DNA from: Marinosulfonomonas sp.
GTDB lineage: Bacteria; Pseudomonadota; Alphaproteobacteria; Rhodobacterales; Rhodobacteraceae
Reading direction: 5' to 3'
DNA length: 60,475 nt
NCBI GenBank assembly: GCA_015488685.1
Contig: WFNH01000116.1
Span: 1-60,475 of the forward strand
The position numbers were made by a program, and so were the translations under genes. Of the stretch, positions 33,401-41,439 are shown one piece after another. The notes under the pieces were generated by a model. That model saw nothing but the letters and a program-made list of their open reading frames with translations. It did no database searches and was not told the origin of the DNA. Positions within the stretch are counted from its first letter, which is position 1. The number at the start of each line of letters is the position of its first letter.

Positions 33401-33870
33401 ACGGCGTAATCACCCGGCTCCATTACGGTCGGGGTTTGCGAAAAACCCATGCGGGTTAAAAACGCGCGCAGAGCCTTTTCATCAATCCGTTCACCCACAC
33501 GGGCGCGAAAGGCGGATTGTATTAGCACCGCGCGGGCCGGAACCCGCTGGGTCGCGGCGTTCAGTGTGGTTAACAGGATAAAGGGCGCGGGCAAACCGTG
33601 GGCCAGACCGGCCAACGTGGCCATGCGGGCGGCGGAAACATCGGGGTTGGGGGATGTGCGGTCAAACGGCAGGCAATCCCACGCGGGAAAGGTCAGCACA
33701 ACCGCGTCGGGCGCATAGAAACGCAGCGCCGATTGCATCGCCACCAGCCGTTTGTCATCGCGTGCGATATGCACTACCGGTCGGCCTGCGCGCAGCAATT
33801 CCTGTGCCGCAAGATGCGCATCAAACCCTTCGGGCGCCCCGCCTAGGGTTATGTGGTCTGGCTGTGCCAT
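30406..33870 (-). CDS. mfd: Transcription-repair coupling factor
   Basis: A 1154-residue Mfd that releases stalled RNA polymerase and recruits UvrA. Order: UvrB-like N-terminal module; polymerase-interacting CarD-like domain (residues ~475-560, SVGDLIVHVDHGVGVYKGLE); helicase with Walker A ICGDVGFGKTEVAMRAAFVA, the DEEQ box LLVIDEEQRFGVSHKERLKE, and LTATPIPRTLQMSL; the TRG/motif VI region ATTIVESGLDIPTANTMIVH and YQIRGRVGRSKTRAYAYM; and a C-terminal UvrA-masking domain ending in a Lys-rich tail. Normal length. The start at ATG 33870 lies in front of another minus-strand gene by 25 bases on its upstream side. Confidence 0.97.
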   Translation of the reverse strand: MAQPDHITLGGAPEGFDAHLAAQELLRAGRPVVHIARDDKRLVAMQSALRFYAPDAVVLTFPAWDCLPFDRTSPNPDVSAARMATLAGLAHGLPAPFILLTTLNAATQRVPARAVLIQSAFRARVGERIDEKALRAFLTRMGFSQTPTVMEPGDYAVRGGIIDIYPPLSAGGQGGPVRLDLFGDVLDGARHFDPATQRTTEKLSEIELAPVSEIILDEAAVTRFRQNYRIEFGAAGLDDPLYEAISAGRKHQGAEHWLPFFHETLETLFDYLPDASIMLDDQTTAARLARWEAIEDQYDTRKAAMAAKNRMDSVYKPCPPQLLYLNDADWGAAIAGHRVIQLNPLPQSTGPGVLDAGGRIGRNLSAERQQQDVNLFKALSDHIDAQKPKGPVVVASYSEGARERLSGLLEDEGQIGLRQVRDIREVGAGVNLVVWALEHGFTGNDVTVISEQDVLGDRLIRAPRRKRRAENFLTETQGLSVGDLIVHVDHGVGVYKGLETITAMGAPHECIALEYAGGDRLFLPVENIELLSKFGHETGLLDKLGGGAWQAKKAKLKERIREVAEKLIRLAAERALRTAAVLEPQHHAWEAFAARFPYQETDDQLSAIEDVLNDMASGHPMDRLICGDVGFGKTEVAMRAAFVAAMSGQQVAVIAPTTLLARQHYKSFAERFRGFPIQVGQLSRFVSAKEANATREGISRGTVDIVIGTHALLAKSVRFQNLGLLVIDEEQRFGVSHKERLKEMRSDVHVLTLTATPIPRTLQMSLSGVRDLSIIGTPPVDRLAIRTYVSEFDGVTLREGLLREHYRGGQSFFVVPRIKDLPEIEAFLQDHVPEVSYVVAHGQMAAGQLDDRMNAFYDGKYDVLLATTIVESGLDIPTANTMIVHRADMFGLAQLYQIRGRVGRSKTRAYAYMTTKPRMRLTPTAQKRLRVLASLDSLGAGFTLASQDLDIRGAGNLLGEEQSGQMREVGYELYQQMLEEAIGKIKSGEIGIPDDGGKWAPVINLGVPVLIPDAYVPDLDVRLGLYRRLSGLHTKVELEGFAAELIDRFGPLPKEVNSLLLVVRIKAMCKRAGIARLDAGPKGATIQFHNDKFASPAGLVEFIEDQRGLAKVRDNKIVVRRDWTKAADKIKGAYAIARDLAQKLVNEKKAKKAK

Positions 33871-33894
33871 ATTGGTTTGTCCAGTGGTAAAGGT

Positions 33895-34428
33895 TTACTG
33901 CCCCAAGGCCCCAAGCGACATATTTTGATACATCCCGTACATGGCTGTAACAAAAATCGAAAGCATTCCAATGCCTTGCGTAATTATTCTATGTGATGCC
34001 AATTTTTTTTGCAGGGCTTCTCCACGGATCATTTCATGGGAAATCTGTGACGCTGTATAAAAGGAAAGCCCGCCAACGATGCTCATTGGGAAGGCCAGTA
34101 AAAACAGCGCTTGTGCGATTTCAACATCGTAATAGAACGCCATTACCCCCAAAGCAGCCAGCACAAAACAAGTGAATGCCAGTAATACCGGCCCGGTCAT
34201 CTTCAGGATATACAAAAGCCGGTTGGTGGTGATGCGCACCATATCCTCTAGATCCTGCTGTGCCTGCCCGCCGTGGCGACGGGCCCGCAGCACCATATCA
34301 TAGGGCACACCCAGCACCCAGTGGCTGGTTGTGGACCAGACCACCGCAAGGGCAATCCAATACCAGAGGTTCGAGAATGATCGCATATCGATCACTTCGA
34401 ACACCAATTCATACCAATACCGTTGCAC
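33895..34428 (-). CDS. Four-helix membrane protein (annotated in relatives as SufBCD-associated)
   Basis: A 177-residue protein with four TM helices: one near residues 20-42 (NLWYWIALAVVWSTTSHWVL), two in the middle and one near the C-terminus. The loop YDMVLRARRHGGQAQQDLED is charged and cytoplasmic. I recall similar Rhodobacterales proteins being labelled component of SufBCD complex, but nothing in the sequence supports an Fe-S role. It is directly upstream of mfd on the same strand. Confidence 0.65.
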   Translation of the reverse strand: MQRYWYELVFEVIDMRSFSNLWYWIALAVVWSTTSHWVLGVPYDMVLRARRHGGQAQQDLEDMVRITTNRLLYILKMTGPVLLAFTCFVLAALGVMAFYYDVEIAQALFLLAFPMSIVGGLSFYTASQISHEMIRGEALQKKLASHRIITQGIGMLSIFVTAMYGMYQNMSLGALGQ

Positions 34429-34547
34429 GGTTTTCGTCCTCGCCTATTGCTTGTGCCGGACATTACAGAGGCCCTGCGCCAATTCCTACCCTTGAGGTGC
34501 CCGAAAATCCATGTAACCAATAAGAGATCAACACGAAAGAGTTATTA

Positions 34548-35546
34548 ATGCGTCAAAACCTCGCCCCCTTCCCCGCCACGCGCCTTCGGCGCACCCGCCG
34601 GTCTGCATCCATTCGGGCGCTGTGTCAGGAAAATACCCTGTCAGTGAATGATCTGATCTGGCCGATGTTTGTTGTTGAAGGCAGTGGCGTGCGACAGCCC
34701 GTGGCCTCGATGCCCGGAGTTGAGCGGCTGTCGATCGACCTACTGGTGGATGCGGCCCGCGAGGCGGCTGATCTGGGCATTCCGGCGATCTGTATCTTTC
34801 CCTACACCGATCCGGCCCTGAAAACCGATTGCTGCCGCGAGGCCTGGAGCGCTGACAACCTGTCCAACCGCGCGATTGCCGCTGTAAAGAATGCTGTGCC
34901 GGAAGTGGCCGTGATGACCGACATCGCGCTGGACCCCTATAATGCGCAAGGGCATGACGGGATAGTCAAGGATGGCGTGATCCTGAATGACGAAACCGTG
35001 GATGCACTGGTGAAGATGGCACTGGCGCAGGCCAATGCAGGCGCCGATATTCTGGGACCAAGCGATATGATGGACGGGCGCATTGGTGCGATGCGCGCCG
35101 CACTGGAATCCGAAGGGCACAAGGATGTTGCGATCCTGTCCTATTCCGCCAAATACGCCAGCGCCTTTTATGGCCCGTTTCGCGATGCGGTTGGTGCATC
35201 GGGTGCGTTGAAAGGTGACAAGAAAACCTATCAGATGAATCCCGCCAATTCGGACGAGGCGATGCGGCTGGTGGAACGTGACCTGACCGAAGGCGCCGAT
35301 ATGGTGATGGTTAAACCCGGCCTGCCTTATCTGGACATCTGCCGCCGTGTTAAAACCGAATTCGGCGTGCCGACCTATGCCTATCAGGTATCAGGCGAAT
35401 ACGCGATGATCATGGCGGCAACCGATAATGGCTGGATCGATGGTGATGCCGTGATGTTGGAAAGCCTGATGGCATTTCGTCGTGCGGGCTGTGACGGAGT
35501 GTTGACCTATTTTGCCCCGCGTGTGGCGCGGGCGTTAAACGGCTGA
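34548..35546 (+). CDS. hemB: Delta-aminolevulinic acid dehydratase (porphobilinogen synthase)
   Basis: A 332-residue enzyme that condenses two aminolevulinates to porphobilinogen in haem, bacteriochlorophyll and cobalamin synthesis. The two Schiff-base lysines are visible in LSYSAKYASAFYGPF and VMVKPGLPYLDICR. Where zinc-type enzymes carry three cysteines, it has DIALDPYNAQGHDG without cysteines, so it is the magnesium- or metal-independent type known from Rhodobacter and Pseudomonas. The N-terminal arm ATRLRRTRRSASIRAL matches alphaproteobacterial HemB. Haem supply suits the nearby cytochrome cluster but genes are far apart. Confidence 0.97.
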   Translation: MRQNLAPFPATRLRRTRRSASIRALCQENTLSVNDLIWPMFVVEGSGVRQPVASMPGVERLSIDLLVDAAREAADLGIPAICIFPYTDPALKTDCCREAWSADNLSNRAIAAVKNAVPEVAVMTDIALDPYNAQGHDGIVKDGVILNDETVDALVKMALAQANAGADILGPSDMMDGRIGAMRAALESEGHKDVAILSYSAKYASAFYGPFRDAVGASGALKGDKKTYQMNPANSDEAMRLVERDLTEGADMVMVKPGLPYLDICRRVKTEFGVPTYAYQVSGEYAMIMAATDNGWIDGDAVMLESLMAFRRAGCDGVLTYFAPRVARALNG

Positions 35547-35579
35547 AATCTACGCAAAGACCTGCCGAAAGATAAAACC

Positions 35580-35608
35580 AAAGGATGACACCCCTGTCAT
35601 GATCCTTT
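35580..35608 (+). terminator. Hairpin after hemB
   Basis: AAAGGA-T-GACA and TGTC-ATGA-TCCTTT form a two-part stem 33 bases past the hemB stop. Only TTT ATA follows, so termination would be weak. Confidence 0.4.
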
Positions 35609-35685
35609 ATAGTTGCATAAGGATCGGCCAGATAAGGTCGGCATAGTCAGGCAGACACAGGCACAAACACAAAGGGGTATAACCC

Positions 35686-36240
35686 ATGAGCAGACTTTCC
35701 CGTCGACTTTTTGTAACCGGCGCATTGGTGACAACCACGGCCGCGTGCGGCAATGGCATCGGCAGTAATGGCAGCGCCAAAATCGACGCGCGCGTCGATG
35801 CGATGCTGAACATGATGCATAACAAATATCCGGCCACGTTAGAGCTTGAAAGAAAATCCGTCGGCATGCTGGTCATGCCGCTGATCACCAAAGCGGGCTT
35901 TGGTTTGGGTGGCGCTTACGGGCGCGGTGCGTTGCGGGTAAACGGTGTGACGGTTGATTACTATTCTTCGGCTGCTGCCAGCTTTGGCTTACAGATCGGC
36001 GCACAGCAATTTTCGCATGTGCTATACTTCATGACGGATGAGGCACTGGCCGATTTCCGCCGCTCGTCCGGCTGGGCTGCCGGTGGCGATCTGGAATATG
36101 CGCTGAATGACAATGGCGGCAATGTCAGCACCGAAACCACCGTGGCACTTGCACCGGTTGTGGCTGTGATCTTTGGTCAGGCTGGCCTTATGGTCGGCGC
36201 CACGTTGGAAGGCACCAAATATACGCGGATCATTCCATAG
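35686..36240 (+). CDS. SYLF-domain lipid-binding protein
   Basis: A 184-residue protein with an N-terminal export signal (SRRLFVTGALVTTTAACGNG) that includes a lipobox-like TAAC. The remainder is an Ysc84/SYLF (BPSL1445-type) domain: KSVGMLVMPLITKAGFGLGG, GRGALRVNGVTVDYYSSAAA, GLQIGAQQFSHVLYFMT and a C-terminal Gly/Val-rich strand GLMVGATLEGTKYTRI. SYLF domains bind phospholipids in eukaryotes; bacterial versions are periplasmic and of unknown role. The gene ends with a strong terminator. Confidence 0.88.
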   Translation: MSRLSRRLFVTGALVTTTAACGNGIGSNGSAKIDARVDAMLNMMHNKYPATLELERKSVGMLVMPLITKAGFGLGGAYGRGALRVNGVTVDYYSSAAASFGLQIGAQQFSHVLYFMTDEALADFRRSSGWAAGGDLEYALNDNGGNVSTETTVALAPVVAVIFGQAGLMVGATLEGTKYTRIIP

Positions 36241-36287
36241 GCTGATCTGGCTTCCCCGTGGTATCAGCGAGGTGGAAATACATATTG

Positions 36288-36325
36288 AAAAAAGAACCAC
36301 TAAACCGGGTTTAGTGGTTCTTTTT
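36288..36325 (+). terminator. Strong intrinsic terminator after the SYLF gene
   Basis: AGAACCACTAAACC pairs with GGTTTAGTGGTTCT to form a 14-bp stem with almost no loop, followed by T5. The A-run on the other side makes it usable on the minus strand too. Confidence 0.92.
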
Positions 36326-36422
36326 CGTATCCGGCTTTCGTTCCAATATTTTGAAGATTTGCAAACGGGTTCTGAGCCACAAAGATAGGGAAAACTCGAC
36401 GATCAAAGACGGCAATGTTACC

Positions 36423-36540
36423 TTAGGGCAAATCCAATCCAATTGAATTCATCACCCAACCCGAACGTATTTGCGGGCGCAAACGCTGCCTTGGGTTGGG
36501 TAGTAAATACACGATTCTGATTAGATTGGATGCGCCCTAG
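36423..36540. repeat. Nested inverted-repeat element, MITE-like
   Basis: Three concentric inverted repeats share one centre: outer arms TTAGGGCAAATCCAATC / GATTGGATGCGCCCTAG (14 of 17 match), middle ACCCAACCC / GGGTTGGGT (perfect) and inner TTTGCG / CGCAAA (perfect, 2-base loop). Total length 118 bases, no coding capacity. Ends of the form TTAGGG...CCCTAG with TA at the edge recall small non-autonomous transposons that target CTAG/TA. A structured RNA or double terminator is the alternative. Confidence 0.6.
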
Positions 36541-36549
36541 TCCCTCTTG

Positions 36550-36810
36550 TTATCGGGTGATCAGGATGACCCAGCTCCAAAAGAAGACAAGGATAAAGGT
36601 CGAAAAAAGGAAAATTACGCCCCAATATTTTATTGGCTCCTTTCGGCGTGTAAATATGCTTTCGGAATCAGTATGCCTCACAGAACCTTTTTTAAGGCCA
36701 TTCAAGACAATCTTTCCCAACCAAATTATAATTGACCATGCAATAATGCTGCTTATGACAATTCGGATAAAATGCACGTCTTTATCACTCTTTACAAACG
36801 AGCCCCTCAA
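36550..36810 (-). CDS. Small two-helix membrane protein (up to 86 residues)
   Basis: The minus-strand frame encodes two clear TM helices, IVISSIIAWSIIIWLGKIVL and YWGVIFLFSTFILVFFWSWV, joined by a polar loop HTDSESIFTRRKEPIKYW. The loop sequence F-T-R-R-K-E-P-x-x-Y/F-W is common in small alphaproteobacterial membrane proteins. No ATG: TTG 36810 or GTG 36777 would be the start; the latter has AAAGAG upstream. The opposite-strand frame is less protein-like. Base composition is AT-rich compared with neighbours, suggesting recent acquisition. Confidence 0.55.
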   Translation of the reverse strand: MRGSFVKSDKDVHFIRIVISSIIAWSIIIWLGKIVLNGLKKGSVRHTDSESIFTRRKEPIKYWGVIFLFSTFILVFFWSWVILITR

Positions 36811-37011
36811 AACAGCACAATAGAGTATCTGGACGACCTCTCAAGTGAAATTGATCATGCGGGCTTGGCTCATTAGACCTGCATGATAACCTCTCCATTA
36901 TTAATATGGTCCGTTTGTAAAATTACCGCAGCCTTTTTGGCAATACGATCGACACCGGTGTCCGCGTCTTTCTTTACGACACAGGCCGCGAAGACGCTTC
37001 CCGCATTGTCC
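36811..37011. other. Gap without a recognisable gene
   Basis: Nothing firm is seen here. On the minus strand a fragment reading GSVFAACVVKKDADTGVDRI is open past the dehydrogenase stop, but has no start codon in frame and no known motif; it may be a remnant. Confidence 0.3.
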
Positions 37012-37884
37012 CTACCCCATCGCCCGCAACCGTTTGATCAGGCTTGACGTATCCCACCGCGCGCCGCCCAGTTTCTGAACGTCCTTGTAAAACTGGTCCA
37101 CCAATGCTGTCACCGGTAGGCTCGCGCCGTTTTCGTCCGCTGTATCCAGACAAATCCCCAGATCCTTGCGCATCCAGTCCACGGCAAAGCCATGTTCGAA
37201 CTCATCGTCAATCATGGTTTCATAACGGTTCAGCATCTGCCAGCTACCAGCCGCCCCGCCGCTGATCACATCCACCACCGCACGCCCGTCAAGGCCCGCT
37301 TTTTCGGCGAAATGCAGCCCCTCGGCAAGTCCCTGCACCAGCCCGGCAATGCAGATCTGGTTCACCATCTTGGTCAACTGCCCCGAGCCGCTTTCACCCA
37401 AACGACGACAAGTGCGGGCATAGGCATCGATCACCGGCTCGGCACGCGCGTAGGCATCTTCATCCCCGCCACACATCACCGACAGGATACCGTTTTGCGC
37501 CCCCGCCTGCCCGCCAGAGATCGGCGCATCCACGAAACTGATCCCCAAATCCTTGGCTGCTGCATACAGCTCGCGTGTCACCTTGGCCGAAACCGTGGTG
37601 TGATCGACAAACACGCTGCCCGCCGACATACCGGCAAAAGCCCCGTCATCGCCCAGACAAACCCCGCGCAGATCGTCGTCATTGCCAACGCAGGACATCA
37701 CAAATTCACAGCCCTCGGCCGCTTCGCGTGGTGTCGCGGCAAACCGTCCGCCAAATTCCTTGGCCCATTTTTCGGCCTTGGCCGTGGTGCGGTTGTAAAC
37801 ACATACCTCGTGGCCCGCAGCCACCAGATGCCCTGCCATCGGATATCCCATCACCCCGAGACCCAAAAACGCGACTTTTGCCAT
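37012..37884 (-). CDS. Beta-hydroxyacid dehydrogenase (3-hydroxyisobutyrate dehydrogenase family)
   Basis: A 290-residue NAD(P)-dependent dehydrogenase. The Rossmann start is VAFLGLGVMGYPMAGHLVAA with NRT after beta-2, favouring NADP; the substrate motif is DAPISGGQAGAQNG; the catalytic Lys lies in GSGQLTKMVNQICIAG. These define the family that includes 3-hydroxyisobutyrate dehydrogenase, tartronate semialdehyde reductase and succinate-semialdehyde reductases; the exact substrate cannot be decided. No valine-catabolism genes are adjacent. Confidence 0.9.
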   Translation of the reverse strand: MAKVAFLGLGVMGYPMAGHLVAAGHEVCVYNRTTAKAEKWAKEFGGRFAATPREAAEGCEFVMSCVGNDDDLRGVCLGDDGAFAGMSAGSVFVDHTTVSAKVTRELYAAAKDLGISFVDAPISGGQAGAQNGILSVMCGGDEDAYARAEPVIDAYARTCRRLGESGSGQLTKMVNQICIAGLVQGLAEGLHFAEKAGLDGRAVVDVISGGAAGSWQMLNRYETMIDDEFEHGFAVDWMRKDLGICLDTADENGASLPVTALVDQFYKDVQKLGGARWDTSSLIKRLRAMG

Positions 37885-37990
37885 TGTTCATTCCTTTGAA
37901 TTGTCATGCCATGCCTGACCCTGTATTGAACGTCAGGTAAAGCCCCGTCAAGAACGGGCATGTATCAATACAAACCGGGAAATCAGGTTG

Positions 37991-40456
37991 ATGGCATTCG
38001 TATTCCGCTGGCTTATCCGCATCTTGGTCGGACTTTTCGCGCTGACCTTGCTGGTGGCGGGAACGGTCTATTACCTCGCCTCACGCTCCCTGCCCGACTA
38101 TGACGCAACGCACCGCGTGGCGGGGATTTCCGGCAAGGTGGAAATCGTGCGCGATAACGCCGATGTGCCGCATATTTTTTCCGATGATGACGAGGATGCG
38201 TTCTTTGCCCTCGGCTTTGCCCATGCACAGGACCGGTTGTGGCAAATGACCATGCTGCGGCGCACGGCACAGGGGCGGCTGTCGGAACAATTTGGACGCC
38301 GGACGCTGGAAATCGACAAACTGATGCGGCGGCTGGATATTTATAATCTGGCGGTGCGCTCGGTTCAGGTACAGGATGCCAAAACCCTTGCTGCACTCAA
38401 AGCCTATTCCGCCGGAGTTAATGCGTGGCTGACAGAGGTCAACAAAGGGGCATTGGGGCGTGGCGCCCCCGAATTTTTTCTTTTCAGCAATGAAATTGCC
38501 CCGTGGCAACCGGCGGATTCGATTGCCATCATCAAACTGATGGCCCTGAAAATGTCCAGCCAGCTGGAACAGGAAGTGCTGCGCGCACAAACCTCGTTGA
38601 TCCTGCCCCCTGAACGGGTGCTGGATATTCTGCCCGATGCACCGGGGAGCACCGCCATTGCTGCCCTGCCCAAATATGCCAGTCTGTTTCCCGGATTAAC
38701 CCGCTTTGCCACAAACGGCCCGACTCCGCTGGATCCTTTGTCGCCCTTTAAGCCGCGCGCCTTTGCCGGGGCGTCAAACGCATGGGCCGCCGCCCCGTCG
38801 CGTTCTGCCGCCGGTGGCACCCTGTTGGCCAATGATCCACATATGGGGTTTTCAGCCCCGTCCATCTGGTATCTGGCGCGGCTGGAACTGGCACAGGGTG
38901 GCATTATCGGTGGCACCATCCCCGGTGTGCCGGCCATCCTGACAGGGCGCAGTGATTATCTGGGTTGGGGAATAACGGCGGCCTATGTCGATGATCAGGA
39001 TGTCTATATCGAAAAACTGAACCCCGATAATCCGGACGAATATCTGACGCCAGATGGCTATAAACCTTTCCTGACCCGCGATTCCATTATCCGGATCAAG
39101 GACGAAGGCCCCCTGACCCTGAAACTGCAATGGACAGATAACGGCCCCGTCCTGCCAGGCAGCCATTACGATCTGGGCAGCATTACACCCGCAGGCCATG
39201 TCACCACCGTAGCGTGGACGGCGCTTAGTCCGGTAGACACATCCGTTTCTTCATTACTGGGGGTGATGCAGGCCAAAACAATCGGCGAGGCATTGGCCGC
39301 CGCAAAAGGATACCTTGCCCCGGCAATGAACCTTGTTCTGGCCGATGGCGATAGTGTGGCGATGAAAACCATCGGGGCGATCCCCAAACGTAGCCCGAAC
39401 AACCAGACAAAGGGGCGTATACCCTCGCCCGGCTGGATTGACCGTAATCGTTGGAAGGGGCGGATGCCCTATGTCGATAACCCGACATTCATGAACCCCG
39501 AAGGAGGCATCATAGGCAACACCAACAACAAAATGATCGACCGACCCTTTCCACGGCATGTCAGCTATGACTGGGGCGATACACAGCGAATTTTACGGTG
39601 GAAGCATTTGATGCAAAGCCGCGAGGTGCATACCCGCGAAAGTTTCATCGAAGCACAACTGGACACCGTCAGCTATACCGCCCGCGCCCTGCTGCCACTG
39701 GTGGCGGCGAACCTGTGGTTCACCGGGCAAGCCGCGCCCGAAGGCACACCCGAGCGCCAGCGCCAGCGCGCGCTGGACCTGCTGGCCAACTGGAATGGCG
39801 AAATGAACGAACACATGCCCGAGCCGCTGATCTATGCGGCCTGGATGCGCGCCTTGCAGGACCGTCTGATCCGCGATGAAATGGGGCCGCTGGCAGCAAA
39901 ATTCACCCATGTTCAGCCGCTGTTCATCGAACGGGTGTTTCGCAATACCGATGGCGCGGCCAAGTGGTGTGACATCCTGCAATCGGCCGCCACCGAAAGC
40001 TGCACCGACATTGCCCGCATGGCGCTGGATGACGCGCTGTTGTGGATCGGGGAAAATTACAGCACCAATCTGGAAGCCTTGCGCTGGGGCGATGCCCATC
40101 AGGCCACCCATGACCACGCCGTTCTGGGCGAAATTCCGGTGCTGAAATGGTTCGTGAATATCCATCAATCCACTTCCGGCGGTGACAACACCCTGCAACG
40201 CGGGCTGACCCGTGGTGGCACTGTTAAGCCTTTTGAAAACGTGCATGGCGCCGGATTTCGCGGGGTTTATGATTTTGCCGATCCGGACAGTTCGGTGTTT
40301 ATCATATCAACTGGCCAATCGGGGCACCCGCTGTCACGGTTCTATGACAATCTGGGCGAATTGTGGCGGCGCGGCGAATATATCCCGATGTCACTGGACC
40401 CCGAACTGGCTCGCGCCGCAGCCGCAGGGATTACGGTGCTGGAGCCTGTGGAGTAA
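37991..40456 (+). CDS. Penicillin acylase family protein (Ntn hydrolase)
   Basis: An 821-residue precursor with an N-terminal signal/anchor (WLIRILVGLFALTLLVAGTV). The alpha part includes VEIVRDNADVPHIF and the FALGFAHAQDRLWQMTMLRR region. Self-cleavage should occur before Ser in FAGASNAWAAAPSRSAAGG, exposing the catalytic N-terminal serine of the beta chain, followed by LLANDPHMGFSAPSIWYLA and the oxyanion-hole Asn motif NTNNKM. Such enzymes hydrolyse amides including penicillins and acyl-homoserine lactones; with a LuxR-type protein in the window, quorum quenching is possible but unproved. Its 3' end overlaps the next gene's 3' end by 26 bases. Confidence 0.9.
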   Translation: MAFVFRWLIRILVGLFALTLLVAGTVYYLASRSLPDYDATHRVAGISGKVEIVRDNADVPHIFSDDDEDAFFALGFAHAQDRLWQMTMLRRTAQGRLSEQFGRRTLEIDKLMRRLDIYNLAVRSVQVQDAKTLAALKAYSAGVNAWLTEVNKGALGRGAPEFFLFSNEIAPWQPADSIAIIKLMALKMSSQLEQEVLRAQTSLILPPERVLDILPDAPGSTAIAALPKYASLFPGLTRFATNGPTPLDPLSPFKPRAFAGASNAWAAAPSRSAAGGTLLANDPHMGFSAPSIWYLARLELAQGGIIGGTIPGVPAILTGRSDYLGWGITAAYVDDQDVYIEKLNPDNPDEYLTPDGYKPFLTRDSIIRIKDEGPLTLKLQWTDNGPVLPGSHYDLGSITPAGHVTTVAWTALSPVDTSVSSLLGVMQAKTIGEALAAAKGYLAPAMNLVLADGDSVAMKTIGAIPKRSPNNQTKGRIPSPGWIDRNRWKGRMPYVDNPTFMNPEGGIIGNTNNKMIDRPFPRHVSYDWGDTQRILRWKHLMQSREVHTRESFIEAQLDTVSYTARALLPLVAANLWFTGQAAPEGTPERQRQRALDLLANWNGEMNEHMPEPLIYAAWMRALQDRLIRDEMGPLAAKFTHVQPLFIERVFRNTDGAAKWCDILQSAATESCTDIARMALDDALLWIGENYSTNLEALRWGDAHQATHDHAVLGEIPVLKWFVNIHQSTSGGDNTLQRGLTRGGTVKPFENVHGAGFRGVYDFADPDSSVFIISTGQSGHPLSRFYDNLGELWRRGEYIPMSLDPELARAAAAGITVLEPVE

Positions 40457-41429
40457 TCTCCGCCCGATTGTGCGGTGCATCCAGATCCATCACCGGCCCA
40501 AGCGGCACAATCCCTGTCGGGTTCACCGTGTCATGGCTGGTGTAATAGTGGTTCTTGATGTGATCCATATGCACCGTTTCCGCAACCTTTGGGTGCTGAT
40601 ACAGATCGCGAAGATAATTTGACAGGTTCGGGTAATCCGCAATCCGTTTCAGGTTGCATTTGAAATGGCCAACATAGACCGGATCAAACCGCACCAATGT
40701 GGTGAACAGACGCCAGTCGGCTTCGGTCAGGTCAGGCCCCACAATATAGCGGTGCTTTGCCAGTAGCCCTTCCAGCCAATCCAGTGTTTCAAACAGCGGT
40801 ATGACGGCTTCTTCATAAGCGGATTGGCTGGTGGCAAAGCCGGATTTGTAAACCCCGTTGTTCAATGTGCTGTAGACACGGGCGTTTATTGCGTCAATTT
40901 CGCTGCGCAAGTGTTCGGGATAGTAATCCCCTTTGGCCGCGCCGATACCGTCAAATGCGCTGTTGAACATGCGGATGATTTCGGATGATTCATTGCTGAC
41001 AATGGTCCGGTTTTTCTTATCCCACAGCACCGGAACCGTCACCCGCCCGCTATAGGCTGGATCCGCCGCCGTATAGACCTGATGCAGAAACTCGGCATTG
41101 TTCAGCGGGTCAGGAACCACCCTGTCGCCCGCATGAAATGTCCAGCCATCGTCGCGCATATACCAGTTCACCACCGACACTGAAATCATGTCTTGCAGCC
41201 CTTTCAGGGCACGGAAAATCATTGTGCGATGCGCCCAGGGGCAGGCGTGCGAGATATAGAGGTGATAACGCCCTGCCTCGGCCATAAAACCGCCTACCCC
41301 GCCGGGACCGGCCGAGCCATCGGCGGTAATCCAGTTGCGAAACTGCGCGTCTGTGCGTTTGAAACGCCCGCCTGTCGATTTTGTTTCATACCATTGATCA
41401 ACCCATTTGCCGTTTTGTAACAATCCCAT
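40431..41429 (-). CDS. Glutathionyl-hydroquinone reductase (Xi-class GST)
   Basis: A 332-residue protein with the Xi-class active site SHACPWAHRTMIFRAL, whose Cys removes glutathione from glutathionyl-hydroquinones. Further signatures: LWDKKNRTIVSNESSEIIRM (glutathione binding), INARVYSTLNNGVYKSGFA, and DLTEADWRLFTTLVRFDPVY in the helical domain. Length fits YqjG/PcpF-type proteins. It shares 26 bases at the 3' end with the penicillin acylase gene, convergently, and follows the pirin gene by 10 bases, so both probably form one operon linked to quinone/oxidant stress. Confidence 0.93.
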   Translation of the reverse strand: MGLLQNGKWVDQWYETKSTGGRFKRTDAQFRNWITADGSAGPGGVGGFMAEAGRYHLYISHACPWAHRTMIFRALKGLQDMISVSVVNWYMRDDGWTFHAGDRVVPDPLNNAEFLHQVYTAADPAYSGRVTVPVLWDKKNRTIVSNESSEIIRMFNSAFDGIGAAKGDYYPEHLRSEIDAINARVYSTLNNGVYKSGFATSQSAYEEAVIPLFETLDWLEGLLAKHRYIVGPDLTEADWRLFTTLVRFDPVYVGHFKCNLKRIADYPNLSNYLRDLYQHPKVAETVHMDHIKNHYYTSHDTVNPTGIVPLGPVMDLDAPHNRAEITPQAPAP

Positions 41430-41439
41430 GCGGTTCCCC

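Noticed and set aside
36530-36823. 97-residue plus-strand frame
   Set aside because: The opposite strand encodes two clear TM helices and a charged loop, while this frame has no pattern of a protein.
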